From NCBI GenBank assembly GCA_910579965.1, contig CAJTWF010000024.1:1-43356 (forward strand): 43,356 nt of DNA. The letters run 5' to 3'. The notes under the pieces are model-generated. The model had not been told where the DNA came from. It was given only the letters and a program-made list of their open reading frames with translations, and did no database searches. This document shows, piece by piece, positions 1 through 6,451 of this stretch. This DNA comes from an uncultured Oscillospiraceae bacterium (GTDB lineage: Bacteria > Bacillota > Clostridia > Oscillospirales > Oscillospiraceae). The position numbers and the translations under genes are program-made. Numbering within the stretch: the first letter of the stretch is position 1; each line of letters opens with the position of its first letter.

Positions 1-838
1 TGGAGGAGGCGATGGCGTTCATCTCGTCCCCCGCGCCGTTGGCCACGTCGCCGCTGCCCACGTGGAGGAAGTAGAGGATGCCGCCCAGGCCGGCCAGCAG
101 GCCGCAGAGCACGTGGGCCAGGAACTTGGTGCGCCTGACGTTGATGCCCAGCATGTTGGCGCTCTGGCTGCTGCCGCCCACGGCGTAGAAGCTGCGGCCC
201 AGGCTGGTCCAGCGCAGCAGGCAGAACAGCAGCGCCACCACCGCCAGCGCGATCACCACGCCCACCTCCACGTAGGCCGGGATATACTCGCCCAGCTTGT
301 TGGCGGAGCCCAGGCCGGGGACGATGATGCGGGCCTCCTTCACCGCCAGAAAGCTCTCGTTGGTCACCCGCACGGGCTCCTTGCTGACGATGGTGGTCAT
401 GCCCTTGGCGAAGAACATGCCCGCCAGGGAGATGATGAAGGGCTGGATGCCCAGGTGGGCCACCAGGAACCCCTGGACCACGCCGAAGGCCAGGCCGATG
501 CCCAGGCCGATGAGGAGCACCGTGAGCATGTTCCCCCCCTGCTGCTCCAGGTTCACCGCGCTGACCATGCACACAAGGCAGGTGACAGCGCCCACGCTGA
601 TGTCGATGCCCCCGGTAATCATCACAAGGCTCATGCCGCAGGACAGGACGATGAGGGAGGCGTTGTTATTGAGGATGTTCAGGAAATTCTGGGGCTTGGT
701 GAAGCCGCCGCCCAGGAAAAACACGGCGGACAGGTACAGAACAAAGAACACCGCCACGGTAATGGCCAGCAGCAGATTGGTGTCGCTCATGGCGGTCCGC
801 TCCTTGATCCGGCCCTGTTTGTCCAGCGTTTTCGGCAT
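1..838 (-). CDS. yjfF: Sugar ABC transporter permease, YjfF-like (3' end beyond window)
   Basis: Inner-membrane permease of a ribose/galactofuranose-type importer. The minus-strand reading frame starts at an ATG at 838, one base after the stop of the preceding permease gene, and runs off the left edge, so the C-terminus is missing. The translation begins with a short polar stretch (MPKTLDKQGRIKERTAMSDT) and continues as a series of hydrophobic helices with the conserved segment GGIDISVGAV, the hallmark of the BPD_transp_2 permease family. Another in-frame ATG 17 codons in (MSDTNLL) is possible. It is the fourth gene of an operon with the order binding protein, ATPase, permease, permease, the same order as E. 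coli ytfQ-ytfR-ytfT-yjfF. Substrate is inferred from that synteny only (galactofuranose or a similar sugar). Confidence 0.85.
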   Translation of the reverse strand, partial: MPKTLDKQGRIKERTAMSDTNLLLAITVAVFFVLYLSAVFFLGGGFTKPQNFLNILNNNASLIVLSCGMSLVMITGGIDISVGAVTCLVCMVSAVNLEQQGGNMLTVLLIGLGIGLAFGVVQGFLVAHLGIQPFIISLAGMFFAKGMTTIVSKEPVRVTNESFLAVKEARIIVPGLGSANKLGEYIPAYVEVGVVIALAVVALLFCLLRWTSLGRSFYAVGGSSQSANMLGINVRRTKFLAHVLCGLLAGLGGILYFLHVGSGDVANGAGDEMNAIASS

Positions 839-839
839 G

Positions 840-1949
840 TTACGACACCTCCTTTGCGGCCTTGGCGGGCGCCTTTCGGACGCTGGCCAGCTTCTCCTGC
901 ACCACCGGCGCGCTGAGCACCACCAGCAGGATCACCACCACCGCCTTGTAGGCGGGCAGGGCCGTGGAGGGCACCTCGTACTTATAGAGGGTGGTGGTGA
1001 GGAACTGAATGACATAGGCCCCCACGATGGAGCCGTAGATGTTGAACTTGCCGCCGGACAGGGCGTTGCCCCCCAGGGCCACCGCCAGAATGGCGTCCAT
1101 CTCAATGTTCTCCGCAATGCGGGAGTAGTTGATGGAGCCGCTGCGGCTGACCCGGATGAAGCCCGCCACGGCTACGCACACGCCCAGGATCACATAGGTC
1201 ATGAGCTTGATGAGCTTGGGGTCCAGGCCGTTGAGCCGGGAGGAGCTGGCGTTGATGCCCACCGACTGGGTGTAGAGGCCCAGGTTGGTAAACTTCAGGG
1301 CCAGCCAGAACAGTGCGATCACCAGGGCGGTGATGAAAATGGGGGTGGGGACGGGAATGCCGGGGAGGAAGGTCCCGGCGTATTTGAAGGCGATGTCGTT
1401 GATGATGGGCAGCTGGTTGTTGTTGATCCAGGCCGCGATGGAGCGGCCGGCGGTGAACAGGATCAGGGTGGCCACCATGGGCTGGATCTTGAAGTAGGCC
1501 ACCAGCGCGCCGTTGAACGCGCCGAAGATCATGCTCACCAGAAGCCCGACGAGGAGGGCCAGGAGGAGGGGCGTCTGCATGACGTCCGCCGTGACCTGCC
1601 CGCCGCAGACCATCCGGAGGATGACGCTGCCGGCGATGGCCATGGCCGCGCCTACGGAGATGTCCTGTCCGCCGGAGGAGGCGGTCACCAGGGTCATGCC
1701 GATGGCCAGGATCACCAGCTCCGAGGCGTTGTCCAGGACGGAGATGATATTGCCGCTGAGCACCGGGTTGCCCAGGCTGTTCTCCTTGACGCTGACCGCG
1801 AAGAAGGTCGGGTCGGCAATCAGGTTGAACAGCACCAGCAGCGCCAGCGCCGCCAGGGGGATGAACAGCTGGTGCCGGGTGAGCCGCTTAAGGAGGCTCT
1901 CGTCCGGCCGCTTCACCGGGGTCTTGGGAGTTTTCACGGGAGTTGTCAT
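840..1949 (-). CDS. ytfT: Sugar ABC transporter permease, YtfT-like
   Basis: Integral membrane permease of 369 residues in the BPD_transp_2 family (RbsC/YtfT type). After a basic N-terminus (about 25 residues) it shows roughly eight to ten hydrophobic helices and the family motif SGGQDISVGAAMAIAG near residue 90, plus ALGGNALSGGKFNIYGSIVG near the C-terminus. Its ATG overlaps the stop of the ATPase gene in an ATGA arrangement (1946-1949), so the two are probably translationally coupled. It would form a heterodimer with the YjfF-like permease downstream, as in the E. coli YtfT/YjfF pair. The family call is firm. The sugar is inferred from gene order and from YtfQ-like features of the binding protein. 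Confidence 0.9.
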   Translation of the reverse strand: MTTPVKTPKTPVKRPDESLLKRLTRHQLFIPLAALALLVLFNLIADPTFFAVSVKENSLGNPVLSGNIISVLDNASELVILAIGMTLVTASSGGQDISVGAAMAIAGSVILRMVCGGQVTADVMQTPLLLALLVGLLVSMIFGAFNGALVAYFKIQPMVATLILFTAGRSIAAWINNNQLPIINDIAFKYAGTFLPGIPVPTPIFITALVIALFWLALKFTNLGLYTQSVGINASSSRLNGLDPKLIKLMTYVILGVCVAVAGFIRVSRSGSINYSRIAENIEMDAILAVALGGNALSGGKFNIYGSIVGAYVIQFLTTTLYKYEVPSTALPAYKAVVVILLVVLSAPVVQEKLASVRKAPAKAAKEVS

Positions 1950-3463
1950 TGCTCGTCACCTCCTGCAATGGTAGCCATGATCTTGGCCTGGGTCAGATCC
2001 GCGTCCCGCAGCTCGCCCACCGCCTTCCGGTCCCGCATGACGACGAGACGGGAGCAGGTGCGCAGCATCTCGTCGATCTCCGAGGAGATGAAGGTGACGC
2101 TCTTGCCCTCCGCGGCCAGCTTCAGGACCAGCTTCTGGATCTCGATCTTGGTGCCGATGTCGATGCCCCGGGTGGGCTCATCCAGGATGAGATACTTGGG
2201 GTCTGTGAGGAGCCAGCGGGCCAGGATGCACTTCTGCTGGTTGCCGCCGGACAGGGATTTGATAGGGGTGTCCGCCGAGGCGGTCTTGATCTCCAGCAGC
2301 TTGATGTACTCGTCGGCAAAGGCCTCCGCCTGGGCTCTGGAGAAGGGCCGGAAGAAGCCCTTCATCACCTGGAGGGCCAGGATGATGTTCTCCCGGACGG
2401 AGAGGTCCCCCACGATGCCGTCGCCCTTCCGGTCCTCGGGCAGGTAGCCCACGCCCTGCTTCATGGCGTCCAGGGGCTTCCTGATCCGGACCTCCCTGCC
2501 GTCCACCTTGACGGCGCCGCCGGTCACGCGGTCCGCGCCGAAGATGGCCCGGACGCACTCGCTGCGCCCGGAGCCCAGCAGGCCGGTAAAGCCGTTGACC
2601 TCGCCCTTGTGGATGGAGAAGTCAAAGGGCTTGATGCCCGCGTCGCTGCACAGGCCGCTGGCCTCCAGCACCGGGACGCCGGACCGGTTCACCGCCGCGG
2701 TGCCCATCTCGCCCTTGATGTCGGCCATGTCGTCCAGCTCCTTGCCCAGCATCTTGCTGACCAGCTGGACCCGGGGCAGGTCCTCAATGACATATTCCCC
2801 CACCAGCTGGCCGTCCCGGAGGACGGTGATCCGGTCGCAGACCTCGTAGACCTGCTCCAGGAAGTGGGTGACAAAGATGATGCCTACGCCCTTGGCCCGG
2901 AGGTCCCGCATGAGACCGAAGAGCTTCACCACCTCCTGCTCGTCCAGGGAGGAGGTGGGCTCGTCCAGGATGAGCACCTTGCACTCCATGTCCACAGCCC
3001 GGGCGATGGCCACCATCTGCTGCACCGCAATGGAGCAGGAGCCCAGCTGCTGCTTGGGGCTGGCGGGGATGCCCAGGGTCTCCAGGATCCGCCCCGCGCC
3101 GGCGTTCATCTTCTTCCAGTTGGCCCCGGCCCCCTTGGTGCGGCCGATGTACATGTTCTCCGCCACGGTCAGGTTGGGACACAGGGTGATCTCCTGGTAC
3201 ACGGTGCTGATGCCCGCGTTCTGGGCGTCCTGGGGTGAGCGGATGACCGCCGCGCCCTCCAGCCCCTTGATGCGGACCTCGCCCCCGTCCTTGGGGTACA
3301 CACCGGTGAGCACCTTAATCAGGGTGGACTTGCCTGCGCCGTTTTCCCCCATCAGGGCGTGGATCTCCCCCTCGCGCAGGGTGAAGTCCACGTCCTGAAG
3401 GGCGCGTACACCCGGGAAATACTTGCAGATGCCCCGCATTTCCAATACTGCACCTTCCTGCAT
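1946..3463 (-). CDS. ytfR: Sugar ABC transporter ATP-binding protein, YtfR/RbsA-like
   Basis: Cytoplasmic ATPase with two fused nucleotide-binding domains, 505 residues, the usual size for RbsA/MglA/YtfR. The first domain has a normal Walker A (GENGAGKSTLIKV) and a Walker B region LILDEPTSSLD. The second has the degenerate P-loop typical of the family (GLLGSGRSECVRA), a proper LSGGNQQK signature and LILDEPTRGID. The ATG at 3463 is preferred over an upstream one at 3487 because GGAGG lies nine bases before it; the upstream ATG has no good ribosome site. A strong stem-loop separates it from the binding-protein gene, while it overlaps the permease gene by four bases. Confidence 0.92.
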   Translation of the reverse strand: MQEGAVLEMRGICKYFPGVRALQDVDFTLREGEIHALMGENGAGKSTLIKVLTGVYPKDGGEVRIKGLEGAAVIRSPQDAQNAGISTVYQEITLCPNLTVAENMYIGRTKGAGANWKKMNAGAGRILETLGIPASPKQQLGSCSIAVQQMVAIARAVDMECKVLILDEPTSSLDEQEVVKLFGLMRDLRAKGVGIIFVTHFLEQVYEVCDRITVLRDGQLVGEYVIEDLPRVQLVSKMLGKELDDMADIKGEMGTAAVNRSGVPVLEASGLCSDAGIKPFDFSIHKGEVNGFTGLLGSGRSECVRAIFGADRVTGGAVKVDGREVRIRKPLDAMKQGVGYLPEDRKGDGIVGDLSVRENIILALQVMKGFFRPFSRAQAEAFADEYIKLLEIKTASADTPIKSLSGGNQQKCILARWLLTDPKYLILDEPTRGIDIGTKIEIQKLVLKLAAEGKSVTFISSEIDEMLRTCSRLVVMRDRKAVGELRDADLTQAKIMATIAGGDEQ

Positions 3464-3493
3464 AGGGATACGCCTCCATTCTTTCATTTTAAT

Positions 3494-3523
3494 ACGCGGC
3501 GCGGCTGATGTGCCGCGCCGCGT
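3494..3523 (-). other. Intercistronic stem-loop between ytfQ-like and ytfR-like genes
   Basis: Perfect 12-bp GC-only-like stem (3494-3505 with 3512-3523) and a six-base loop in the 133-base gap after the binding-protein gene. No T-tract follows on the minus strand, so it is more likely to be an mRNA-stabilising or partial-termination element. Such elements often let a binding protein be made in excess over its membrane partners. Confidence 0.6.
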
Positions 3524-3596
3524 GCCTGGCTTATTCAGTGCCGGACGCCTGCCGGGGAACGTCCCTCAGAACGCTCCCGCCGGCCCGCGGCTGTTC

Positions 3597-4682
3597 TCAG
3601 GTACCGTACTTGTCCACGTCGGCCTGGGTGAGGGTGGCCGCGTCGAAGCCCTGCTCGGGGGTGTAGATGATCTTCTGGGCAGGAGCCTTGCCGGCCTGGA
3701 GGTCCTTGATGATGCTGTCAACGGTGTCAGCCTGGAGGGGGTTGCACAGGCCCATGTAGTTCCAGCGGCCCGCCAGGACCTCCTCAAAGGCCCACTTGTC
3801 GCTGTCGAAGCCCATGATGATCACATCGCCGTTCTTGCCGTGGGTGATGCCGGCGGCGTCCAGAGCGGCCGCGGCGCCCCGGGCCATGCCGTTGTTCTCA
3901 GCGTAGATCACGTTGAAGGGCTTGCCGGAGTCGATGACGGACTGGGTGATGGTCTTGGCGGTGGCCTCGTCCCAGTCGGCGGTCTGCTGGGTGACATAGT
4001 TCCAGTTGGCCTCGGCGGCTACCTTCTCGTCCAGAGCGCCGGTGCGGCCCAGCTGGGCGTCAGAGCCCATGTGGCCCTGGATGTGGATGATGTTGTACTC
4101 GCTCAGACCCTGGCTGGCCAGCCAGTCCACAGCGGTCTTGCCCTCGGCGGGCATGTCGGAGACAACGGCGGCCGCGTACATGCTCTCGTCGGCCTCCAGC
4201 ATACGGTCAAAGAGGATGACCTGGGTGCCGGCAGCCTGGGCGTCCTTGAGCACGGTGTCCCAGCCGGTGGTGGAGGCGGGGGAGAGGAGGAGGTAGTCCA
4301 CCTCATCCTGCACCATCTGCTGCGCGGTGGCGATCTGCTGGGCAGCGTCGTTGTTGTTGTAGAAGGTGGCCTTGTAGCCGTTGGCCTCGGTGAAGGTGTC
4401 GCGCATGGCCTTGTCGTTGGCGGTGCGGTAGCCGGACTCGTTGGGATCGTTGTTGATGACGCCCACGGTGATCAGCTCACCGGAGGCGGGAGCGGCGGGC
4501 TCCTTGTTGTCGGCGGGCTGGCTGCTGTCAGCGGGCTGGCTGCTGTCAGCGGGCTGGCTGCTGTCAGCGGGCTGGCTGCTGTCGGCGGGCTGGCTGCTGT
4601 CGGCGGGCTTGTCGCCGCCGCCGCAGGCCGCCAGGGCCAGGAGCATGCAAAGGGACAAAACAAGACACAGAACCTTTTTCAT
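3597..4682 (-). CDS. ytfQ: Sugar-binding lipoprotein, YtfQ-like
   Basis: Extracellular solute-binding lipoprotein, 361 residues. The N-terminus is a lipoprotein signal with lipobox LAAC (Cys at residue 20). A linker of five PADSSQ hexapeptides follows, then a Peripla_BP_4 type binding domain. Stretches such as ESGYR, LLLSPASTTGWDTVLKDAQ and ILFDR near residues 80-150 align well by eye with E. coli YtfQ (ESGW, APVVATGWEPVLKEA, FLLDR), which binds galactofuranose. It is the first gene of the operon, with a promoter at 4742-4770. The repeat linker is encoded by near-identical 18-bp units and may vary in copy number between strains. The galactofuranose assignment is an inference; arabinose or galactose remain possible. 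Confidence 0.88.
   Translation of the reverse strand: MKKVLCLVLSLCMLLALAACGGGDKPADSSQPADSSQPADSSQPADSSQPADSSQPADNKEPAAPASGELITVGVINNDPNESGYRTANDKAMRDTFTEANGYKATFYNNNDAAQQIATAQQMVQDEVDYLLLSPASTTGWDTVLKDAQAAGTQVILFDRMLEADESMYAAAVVSDMPAEGKTAVDWLASQGLSEYNIIHIQGHMGSDAQLGRTGALDEKVAAEANWNYVTQQTADWDEATAKTITQSVIDSGKPFNVIYAENNGMARGAAAALDAAGITHGKNGDVIIMGFDSDKWAFEEVLAGRWNYMGLCNPLQADTVDSIIKDLQAGKAPAQKIIYTPEQGFDAATLTQADVDKYGT
4511..4600. repeat. Five tandem 18-bp units in the ytfQ-like gene
   Basis: Five consecutive 18-base units (starting 4511, 4529, 4547, 4565 and 4583) encode PADSSQ on the minus strand. Units 2-4 are identical; units 1 and 5 differ from them by a single A/G change at the second base. 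A partial sixth unit follows. The array keeps the reading frame, so slippage would only change the length of the tether between lipid anchor and sugar-binding domain. Confidence 0.95.
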
Positions 4683-4715
4683 TTTTTCTTCCTCGCTTTC
4701 TGAATTATGTAGGCT

Positions 4716-4728
4716 CGGGCGCTGCCCG
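4716..4728 (-). other. 5'-end hairpin in the ytfQ-like leader
   Basis: CGGGC and GCCCG arms with a three-base loop, starting about seven bases after the predicted transcription start of the uptake operon. No T-tract follows. Possibly an mRNA 5'-end protecting structure. Confidence 0.4.
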
Positions 4729-4741
4729 GGGCTACAACCAC

Positions 4742-4770
4742 ATTAAAAACGATTCCCCCGCCAAAGTCAA
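4742..4770 (-). promoter_or_regulatory. Promoter of the YtfQRT-type operon
   Basis: Minus-strand TTGACT (4765-4770), a 17-base spacer and TTTAAT (4742-4747), each one mismatch from consensus. This places transcription start near 4735, about 50 bases before the binding-protein ATG. Confidence 0.7.
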
Positions 4771-4795
4771 TACATTTTCGTCAATTCAACTATTT

Positions 4796-4816
4796 TTGTC
4801 TTAATAAATAAGACAA
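4796..4816. promoter_or_regulatory. Palindromic candidate operator upstream of ytfQ-like promoter
   Basis: TTGTCTTA and TAAGACAA arms separated by five bases, a perfect 8-bp inverted repeat about 26 bases upstream of the -35 box. It shares TGTC/GACA half-sites with the palindrome in front of the divergent regulator gene (5104-5124). A further half-site, GAGACAAATT, lies at 4841-4850. A binding site for the adjacent GntR/LacI regulator is inferred. Confidence 0.5.
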
Positions 4817-5103
4817 TATTTTAGTACAATATGCAAAATAGAGACAAATTTCATCGGACAACCTGCGGCCGCGTCTGTTTTGTTTGATATTTCATGATTT
4901 CTTATCCGGAAATGTTTGTTTTTATCCGGTTCGGCTTCAAATAGGGATAGGCGAGCGCTCCGGCAGGTTGCCCAACCGCCGGGATATTGTTTGAAATTTT
5001 ATGATATATGTTAGAAATTATAATCATCCAGTCCATCCCGTCCCCAGGTGCGCCGGACAAAATGTACGTTTTTTTCGGGGCTGCGCGGAAAAGTACGCAA
5101 AAA

Positions 5104-5124
5104 TGTCTCTAATTATAGGAGACA
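5104..5124. promoter_or_regulatory. Palindromic candidate operator over the regulator promoter
   Basis: TGTCTC and GAGACA arms with a nine-base AT-rich spacer. It covers the -35 position of the predicted regulator promoter, so binding here should repress; autoregulation is inferred. Confidence 0.5.
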
Positions 5125-5150
5125 AATTTTCGCCCGCCATATGATATAAT
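5122..5150 (+). promoter_or_regulatory. Promoter of the GntR/LacI regulator, extended -10
   Basis: A perfect TATAAT (5145-5150) preceded by TGA forms an extended -10. The -35 position (5122-5127) is poor, as is common for extended -10 promoters, and overlaps the palindrome at 5104-5124. Confidence 0.6.
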
Positions 5151-5190
5151 AGAATAAACCAAGAAAAAACCATCGGAAGGAGGCGGAGAT

Positions 5191-6258
5191 ATGGCCGCAA
5201 AATACCGGGTCCTGGCGGACCGTCTGCGGGAGGAGCTGGGCCGGAGCAGCGGAAAGCAGGGGTACAAGCTGCCTACGGAGCTGGAGCTGACGGCCCGCTA
5301 TCAGCTCAGCCGCCAGACCGTCCGCCACGCCCTCCGCCTGCTGGAGGAGGAGGGGCTGATCCACCGCCGGCAGGGCAGCGGGTCCTACGCCACCGGCCTG
5401 ACCCCCAGCGCCGCGCCCCGGCAGATCGCGGTGGTGGCCTCCTTCATGGACGACTACATCTTTCCCGCCATCCTCCACGAGGCGACGGAGGTTTTCTCCC
5501 GCCAGGGCTACTCCACCGCGGTCTACGCCACGGAGAACCGGGTGAGCCGGGAGCGGGAGATCCTCCTCCGGCTGCTGGAGGAGCCCATGAGCGGCCTGCT
5601 GGTGGAGGGGTCCAAGACCGCCCTGCCCACCCCCAACGGGGACCTCTACCAGCGTCTGCGCCAGGCGGGCACGCCCATGGTGTTTCTCCACGGGGCTTAC
5701 GGGGAGCTGTCCGGGGTCCCCTGCGTGGCGGACGACAACTACGGCGGCGGGTATCAGCTGGCCCGGTATCTGGCCAGCCGGGGCCACCGGGAGTTTGCCG
5801 GCATCTTCAAGAGCGATGACGCCCAGGGCCCCCAGCGCTACCACGGCGCGCTGGCGGCCGTCCGGGACGAGGGCCTGCCCATCCGGGACCGCCGCTTCGC
5901 CTGGTATGACAGCGAGGACCGCCGCCGCCTGCTGGAGGAGAAGGACGGCCGCGTGCTGACGGACTTCCTGCAAAACCGGCTGGGGGAAGCCACGGCGGTG
6001 ATCTGCTACAACGACGAGATCGCCTTCCATCTGGTGCAGGTCCTGCTGGCGGCGGGCCGCCGGGTGCCGGAGGAGGTGGCGGTGGTCAGCTTTGACAACA
6101 GCTACCTCAGCCAGATCAGCCCCGTGCCCATCACCTCCCTCAGCCACCGCAGCCGCATGGGCCGGGTGGCGGCGGAGCAGATGACCGCCCTGCTGCGGGG
6201 CGAGGCGGCCCACTCCAGGTTTCTGGAGTGGGAGCTGGTGGTCCGCAGCAGCGGCTGA
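5191..6258 (+). CDS. GntR/LacI hybrid transcriptional regulator, AraR-like
   Basis: Cytoplasmic sugar-responsive DNA-binding protein, 355 residues. Residues 1-70 are a GntR winged helix (LPTELELTARYQLSRQTVRHAL, then a wing with GLIHRRQGSGSY). Residues about 75-355 are a LacI-type periplasmic-binding-like effector domain. This fusion is the architecture of Bacillus AraR. AAGGAGG sits seven bases before the ATG. The gene is divergent from the YtfQRT-type operon, with two related palindromes in the shared 508-base gap, so it most likely controls that operon and itself. The inducer cannot be read from sequence; the AraR likeness suggests a pentose or furanose sugar. Confidence 0.88.
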   Translation: MAAKYRVLADRLREELGRSSGKQGYKLPTELELTARYQLSRQTVRHALRLLEEEGLIHRRQGSGSYATGLTPSAAPRQIAVVASFMDDYIFPAILHEATEVFSRQGYSTAVYATENRVSREREILLRLLEEPMSGLLVEGSKTALPTPNGDLYQRLRQAGTPMVFLHGAYGELSGVPCVADDNYGGGYQLARYLASRGHREFAGIFKSDDAQGPQRYHGALAAVRDEGLPIRDRRFAWYDSEDRRRLLEEKDGRVLTDFLQNRLGEATAVICYNDEIAFHLVQVLLAAGRRVPEEVAVVSFDNSYLSQISPVPITSLSHRSRMGRVAAEQMTALLRGEAAHSRFLEWELVVRSSG

Positions 6259-6314
6259 CCCGCATCTCTACATTATAATAAATAGAAATTCCTGGGGCTT
6301 TTTCTGAAAAGTGG

Positions 6315-6343
6315 TTGACAAAACAGGGAAGGCCATATAAAAT
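6315..6343 (+). promoter_or_regulatory. Promoter of ileS
   Basis: Perfect TTGACA (6315-6320), a 17-base spacer and TAAAAT (6338-6343). Transcription would begin near 6350, giving a leader of only about 100 bases before ileS. Confidence 0.8.
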
Positions 6344-6364
6344 TAGAACGATACTGCGGATGAC

Positions 6365-6397
6365 AGCCCCGCCCCCACGGGGGTGGGGCTGATTTTT
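6365..6397 (+). terminator. Terminator-like hairpin in the ileS leader
   Basis: An 11-bp GC-rich stem (6365-6375 with 6380-6390, one G-U pair) followed by GATTTTT. It lies downstream of the ileS promoter, so ileS transcripts must pass through it. It could also end transcripts from the upstream regulator. A weaker stem (about 6399-6425) follows and might be part of an alternative fold. Confidence 0.6.
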
Positions 6398-6451
6398 CCC
6401 TGCCGCGGCCTTCCGGCTGGCGGGGAAGCGTGTAGGAGGATATCGCCACTC

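Noticed and set aside
4511..4600. CRISPR-like array
   Set aside because: The repeats are directly adjacent with no spacers and lie inside a coding region, so it is a coding tandem repeat.
6350..6451. T-box riboswitch before ileS
   Set aside because: The leader is too short and the conserved T-box bulge sequence is missing; only a hairpin with T-run is seen.
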